From NCBI GenBank assembly GCA_004356685.1, contig SMWS01000109.1, positions 1 to 9,878 of the forward strand: a stretch of 9,878 bases of DNA. The letters are read 5' to 3'. Position numbers and translations under genes: made by a program. Every line of letters starts with the position of its first letter. Within the stretch, counting starts at the first letter, position 1. The notes under the pieces were generated by a model. That model worked only from the letters and a program-made list of their open reading frames with translations. It ran no database searches and was not told the origin of the DNA. Source of the stretch: Deltaproteobacteria bacterium. GTDB taxonomy: Bacteria; Desulfobacterota_D; UBA1144; Nemesobacterales; N074bin48. Positions 6,891 to 9,878 of this stretch are shown piece by piece.

Positions 6891-6976
6891 GTTTATTAGA
6901 TATTAAACTAATTAATAACTTATTTTCTTCTTGTGATTTCTCTTAACCGGTCACCTATTTCAAGTAAGCATTCGAT

Positions 6977-7005
6977 TTGACTTATTATTTTTGGATAGCT
7001 ATCAT
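6977..7005 (+). promoter_or_regulatory. Putative promoter of the pheA-hisC-tyrA operon
   Basis: TTGACT (6977-6982) and TATCAT (7000-7005) are spaced by exactly 17 bases, each matching consensus at five of six positions. Transcription would begin near 7012, leaving a leader of only about 24 bases before the pheA ATG at 7036. This argues against the in-frame TTG at 6991, which lies between the -35 and -10 elements and would not be transcribed. The short leader leaves no room for a leader-peptide attenuator. Confidence 0.55.
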
Positions 7006-7035
7006 TGGTTTTACTTATCTTTAGTTAGTTTCAAT

Positions 7036-8115
7036 ATGTCATCCAAAAAACAGTTAGAAGTCCTCAGAGATCAGATTGATGAGATAGATGGAAAATTATT
7101 AGACCTTCTAAACCTAAGGGCAGGAGTTGCCTTAAAAGTAAGTGAATTTAAACAAAAAAATGCTTTTAAGGTTTACGACCCGGTAAGAGAAAAACAAGTA
7201 CTGCAAAAGATTAAATCTTTAAACTCAGGTCCCTTAAGTTCTGACCTTGTAAAATCTGTTTTTAAACAAATAATCTCTGTTTGCCGGGCAATACAAAAAC
7301 CTATAGCCCTTACCGTACTTGGTCCTAAAGGTAGTTATTCTCACCAGGTTGCGACAAGGATTTTGGGTATGTCTGTAAGTATAAATCCTGTTGTTACAAT
7401 AGAAGATGTATTTATAGATGTGGAAAAAGGTAAAAACCTTTTTGGTGTGGTTCCAGTAGAAAACTCTGCCGAAGGGTCGGTTGCTAATGTGCTGGATAAA
7501 TTTTTAGATACAGATCTGAAAATTTGCACCGAATATTATGAAAGGATAAGTCATAGTCTGCTGTCGAGATCAGGTAACATAGATGATATTAAAGTAGTGG
7601 CTTCGCACCCTCAGGCAATTGGACAGTGCAGAAAGTGGCTTAGCAGGAGGTTTAACAATGTTGATTACAAAGAGACTTCAAGCACTGCTAGAGCTGCGCA
7701 GCTTGCTTCAGAAAACGAGCATATCGCTGCAATTGCGGGAGAATTTAATACATCGATTTATGATTTAAAAATTGTCGAAAGCAGTATTGAAGACTATCCA
7801 AATAACACAACAAGGTTTTTTCTAATTGGTTATCAGGATAACAAGCCCAGCGGTAGTGATAAAACATCTATTGTATTTTCCCTTAAAGATGAACCGGGAG
7901 CACTTAGCAGCGCTCTTTTGCCTTTTGACAATGAGAATATCAATCTCACAAAAATTGAGTCGCGTCCGACAAGGAAAAAATCCTGGGAATACGTATTTTT
8001 TGTTGACTTTGAAGGCCATAGTTCTGAAAATCTTGTTCAGGAGGTTTTAGGAAATGTCAGCAAAAGCTGCATATTTCTGAAAATCCTGGGTTCATATCCT
8101 AAAGGAAAAGTCTAA
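7036..8115 (+). CDS. pheA: Bifunctional chorismate mutase / prephenate dehydratase (P-protein)
   Basis: PheA converts chorismate to prephenate and then to phenylpyruvate, the committed steps to phenylalanine. The ATG at 7036 gives 359 residues, the usual P-protein size. It puts the AroQ chorismate mutase residues at R11, R28, K39, D48, R51 and E52, the same numbers as in E. coli PheA. An in-frame TTG at 6991 would add 15 non-conserved residues and falls inside the putative promoter. The prephenate dehydratase domain (about 92-266) has GPKGSYSHQVA (96-106), PVENSAEGSV (140-149), SHPQAIGQC (190-198) and the catalytic NTTRFF region (257-262). The ACT domain (about 276-355) has GALS (288-291) and ESRP (308-311), the phenylalanine-binding motifs, so feedback inhibition by Phe is expected. 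No obvious Shine-Dalgarno precedes the ATG. Confidence 0.95.
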   Translation: MSSKKQLEVLRDQIDEIDGKLLDLLNLRAGVALKVSEFKQKNAFKVYDPVREKQVLQKIKSLNSGPLSSDLVKSVFKQIISVCRAIQKPIALTVLGPKGSYSHQVATRILGMSVSINPVVTIEDVFIDVEKGKNLFGVVPVENSAEGSVANVLDKFLDTDLKICTEYYERISHSLLSRSGNIDDIKVVASHPQAIGQCRKWLSRRFNNVDYKETSSTARAAQLASENEHIAAIAGEFNTSIYDLKIVESSIEDYPNNTTRFFLIGYQDNKPSGSDKTSIVFSLKDEPGALSSALLPFDNENINLTKIESRPTRKKSWEYVFFVDFEGHSSENLVQEVLGNVSKSCIFLKILGSYPKGKV

Positions 8116-8128
8116 GTAAAATATTTTT

Positions 8129-8133
8129 GGGGG
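8129..8133 (+). promoter_or_regulatory. Unusual G-run ribosome binding site for hisC
   Basis: Five consecutive Gs lie five bases before the TTG at 8139. GGGGG can pair with the CCUCC of the 16S rRNA tail through one G-U wobble, so it may act as the Shine-Dalgarno. The earlier in-frame TTG at 8127 overlaps this run and has no purine-rich site at a normal distance. This favours 8139 as the start. Confidence 0.4.
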
Positions 8134-8138
8134 TTTTT

Positions 8139-9224
8139 TTGAAACCTAATGAATATGTTAGGGATTTAGTACCCTATCTTCCCGGCAAACCAGTAGAAGA
8201 GTTAGAGAGAGAACTTGGTATCACCGGAGCTATAAAACTTGCCTCAAACGAAAATCCTCTGGGAGCTTCTCCAAAGGCAATCGGTGCACTGAGAGACAGG
8301 CTGCAGGAGATTAACTGGTATCCCGATGGAGACTCTTTTTACTTAAAAAACGAACTTGCGGCGAAGTTGCGGCTCAGTAGCGAAAACCTGATTGTGGGAA
8401 ACGGGTCGAATGATGTAATTGAAATAGCCGCAAGGACCTTTATGAAGCCCGGTGATGAAGCTATTATGGGGGAGTTTGCCTTTATAGTTTATCCACTTGT
8501 CACAAAAGCTATAGGGGCAGTAGCTGTACTATCTCCTATGCCAGAACTTGTTCATGATTTAGAGGATATGCATAGCCGAATCAGTTCTAAAACCAAGATG
8601 ATATTCATTGCAAATCCTAATAACCCAACTGGCACAATGGTTACAAAAGATGAGTTTGAGTGGTTTTTAGAGAAGGTTCCTGAGGATATAATTATTCTTG
8701 TTGACGAGGCGTATTTTGAATATGTAGAGAGCAAACAATATCCTAATTCTTTAGATTATCACAAAACCAGAGCTTCTATTATTACGGTTAGAACTTTTTC
8801 TAAGATATACGGACTCGCTGGCCTGAGACTTGGTTACGGAGCTGCTTCAGCCGATATAATATCTTATATGAATAGAGTAAGAGAGCCGTTTAATGTAAAT
8901 TCTCTAGCCCAGGCTGCAGGCATATCAGCTTTAAGTGATACAGAGCATGTTATAAATTCGAGAGAAATAAATAAAGAGGGAAAGCATTTTCTGCAAAGTG
9001 AGTTTAGAAAACTGGGGATAAAGTATTTTGATTCTTATACTAATTTCATATTAATAGATTTACGAGCAGACCCTACGGCAATATATAATGCGCTTCTAAA
9101 AGAGGGTGTGATTGTAAGGCCGGTGGGGGGGTATGGGCTAAAAACTCATCTTAGAATAAGCATTGGTCTTATGGACGAAAACAAGAGGTTTATTGAGGCT
9201 TTAAAAAAAATAGTTAACAAGTAG
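8139..9224 (+). CDS. hisC: Histidinol-phosphate / aromatic amino acid aminotransferase (HisC family)
   Basis: This is a PLP-dependent fold-type I aminotransferase, 361 residues from TTG 8139 or 365 from TTG 8127; no ATG is available. Counting from 8139, family motifs are SNENPLG (36-42), NPNNPTG (159-165), DEAYFEY (189-195), TFSKIYGLAGLRLGYG (219-234) with the PLP-binding lysine at 222, and the substrate-carboxylate arginine in LRISIG (338-343). HisC makes histidinol phosphate from imidazole-acetol phosphate, and many members also transaminate phenylpyruvate and hydroxyphenylpyruvate. Its place between pheA and tyrA, with no other his gene in view, suggests it supplies the last step to Phe and Tyr here. 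Whether it also serves histidine synthesis depends on whether a second hisC exists. A run of seven Gs (9125-9131) encodes part of RPVGGYG. Confidence 0.92.
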   Translation: MKPNEYVRDLVPYLPGKPVEELERELGITGAIKLASNENPLGASPKAIGALRDRLQEINWYPDGDSFYLKNELAAKLRLSSENLIVGNGSNDVIEIAARTFMKPGDEAIMGEFAFIVYPLVTKAIGAVAVLSPMPELVHDLEDMHSRISSKTKMIFIANPNNPTGTMVTKDEFEWFLEKVPEDIIILVDEAYFEYVESKQYPNSLDYHKTRASIITVRTFSKIYGLAGLRLGYGAASADIISYMNRVREPFNVNSLAQAAGISALSDTEHVINSREINKEGKHFLQSEFRKLGIKYFDSYTNFILIDLRADPTAIYNALLKEGVIVRPVGGYGLKTHLRISIGLMDENKRFIEALKKIVNK

Positions 9225-9233
9225 TTTAGATAT

Positions 9234-9878
9234 ATGCAATTTGAAAAGATAACAATAATTGGACTTGGACTTATTGGAGGGTCACTTGCCTGGGCTTTAA
9301 AAAAGTCCGGGGGTGTGGGCAAGATAATTGGTGTGGACAATGATCCCCTCTCAATAGAAGTAGCCCTACAAAAAGGGATTATCGATAAGGCATGTAGTAG
9401 TACCGATGATGATAGTGTATATGACTGTGATATAGTGGTTCTAGCTACTTATATAAGTACTATCACAAAAGTAGCCCTGTCTTTAAAAGTTTCAGATTGC
9501 ACTATAGTTACTGACACTGGAAGTGTAAAAGCAAGTATTGTAGCAGACATAGAGCAAAATTGTGATTTCAGTTTTGTTGGAAGTCATCCAATTGCAGGAA
9601 CAGAAAAATCTGGGGTACAAAATTTAAAGCAGGGGCTGTTTACAAATAAAATAACGATTATTACTCCTACAAAAAAAACTCCGGGTGAGGCAGTACAAAA
9701 AGTAACAAAATTATGGGAGCTTGCAAATAGCAGGGTTATTCAGATGAAGCCAAGCGAGCACGACGAGATTTTTGCACACGTAAGTCATCTGCCTCATGTT
9801 GTAGCCTTTAGCCTTGTAAATTCATTATTACTAAAAGACAAATCACTGTTTGATTATGGGGGGGGAGGTTTAAAAGAT
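9234..9878 (+). CDS. tyrA: Prephenate dehydrogenase (TyrA), 3' end beyond window
   Basis: TyrA oxidatively decarboxylates prephenate to 4-hydroxyphenylpyruvate for tyrosine synthesis. The reading frame is open from ATG 9234 to the last base, 215 codons, so the C-terminal part is missing. The N-terminal Rossmann fold has GLGLIGGS (10-17), and D35 in GVDND indicates NAD preference. Further motifs are LATYIST (70-76), TDTGSVK (93-99), GSHPIAGTEKSG (116-127) and the helical-domain motif AHVSHLPHVVAFSL (181-194). The visible part ends in YGGGGLKD, corresponding to the conserved GGGFRD region. The ATG is nine bases after the hisC stop and has no clear Shine-Dalgarno, so coupled translation is likely. 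A run of eight Gs (9858-9865) lies in the glycine-rich motif. There is no chorismate mutase domain at the N-terminus; PheA supplies that activity. Confidence 0.94.
   Translation, partial: MQFEKITIIGLGLIGGSLAWALKKSGGVGKIIGVDNDPLSIEVALQKGIIDKACSSTDDDSVYDCDIVVLATYISTITKVALSLKVSDCTIVTDTGSVKASIVADIEQNCDFSFVGSHPIAGTEKSGVQNLKQGLFTNKITIITPTKKTPGEAVQKVTKLWELANSRVIQMKPSEHDEIFAHVSHLPHVVAFSLVNSLLLKDKSLFDYGGGGLKD

Noticed and set aside
6890..6930. Possible terminator after gspN (AGTTTA / TAAACT with a later T-rich stretch)
   Set aside because: The stem is only six A/T-rich pairs with an 8-base loop, and the pyrimidine stretch is over ten bases away, so it would not be stable enough for intrinsic termination.
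6991..7035. Upstream TTG start for pheA adding 15 residues
   Set aside because: The added residues are hydrophobic and unlike the family, the codon sits between promoter hexamers, and the ATG at 7036 gives chorismate mutase residue numbers identical to E. coli PheA.
7826..8050. 74-codon + strand frame overlapping pheA
   Set aside because: It is an out-of-frame reading of the PheA ACT domain, which is intact in its own frame with the GALS and ESRP motifs.

Overview
This AT-rich bacterial segment carries the chromosomal replication start region and two further gene blocks, all on the + strand. Nothing points to mobile DNA: there are no transposases, integrases, tRNA or rRNA genes, or CRISPR-like repeats. 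The organism cannot be named from sequence alone. A GspL-GspM-GspN trio next to a pheA-hisC-tyrA cluster, together with frequent AGA/AGG and ATA codons, recalls Desulfobacterota ('Deltaproteobacteria') and neighbouring deep-branching Gram-negative phyla. This placement is an inference. A type II secretion-like inner-membrane module implies a two-membrane cell.

Region 1 (1-3794) is the replication block. A 297-base leader has no recognisable gene but holds a sigma70-like promoter and a strong Shine-Dalgarno for dnaA, which starts at GTG. The 211-base dnaA-dnaN spacer looks like oriC. It has an exact TTATNCACA DnaA box and a one-mismatch box one helical turn away. Near its far end come a GC-rich step, five consecutive DnaA-trio triplets and an AT-only stretch just before dnaN. 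dnaN (sliding clamp) is followed not by the common recF/gyrB but by a comF-family phosphoribosyltransferase gene.

Region 2 (3807-6890) is a three-gene envelope module behind its own putative promoter. gspL encodes an actin-like (PilM-type) domain, one membrane segment and a PilN-like domain. gspM (PilO-like) overlaps the gspL stop codon by one base. gspN encodes a membrane-anchored protein of the GspN/AsmA-like kind. The rest of the secretion machine (C to K) is not in the window.

Region 3 (6977-9878) is an aromatic amino acid operon behind a good promoter. It contains pheA (chorismate mutase, prephenate dehydratase and ACT domains), hisC (PLP aminotransferase) and tyrA (prephenate dehydrogenase, cut off by the window edge). 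Together these take chorismate to prephenate, to phenylpyruvate or hydroxyphenylpyruvate, and then to Phe or Tyr. HisC is the likely shared transaminase and may also serve histidine synthesis.

Most of the content is conserved housekeeping. The points most worth a second look are the origin architecture, the DnaA N-terminal extension, the detached GspLMN module beside the origin, and long G runs in hisC and tyrA. I did not find an obviously new biological system.
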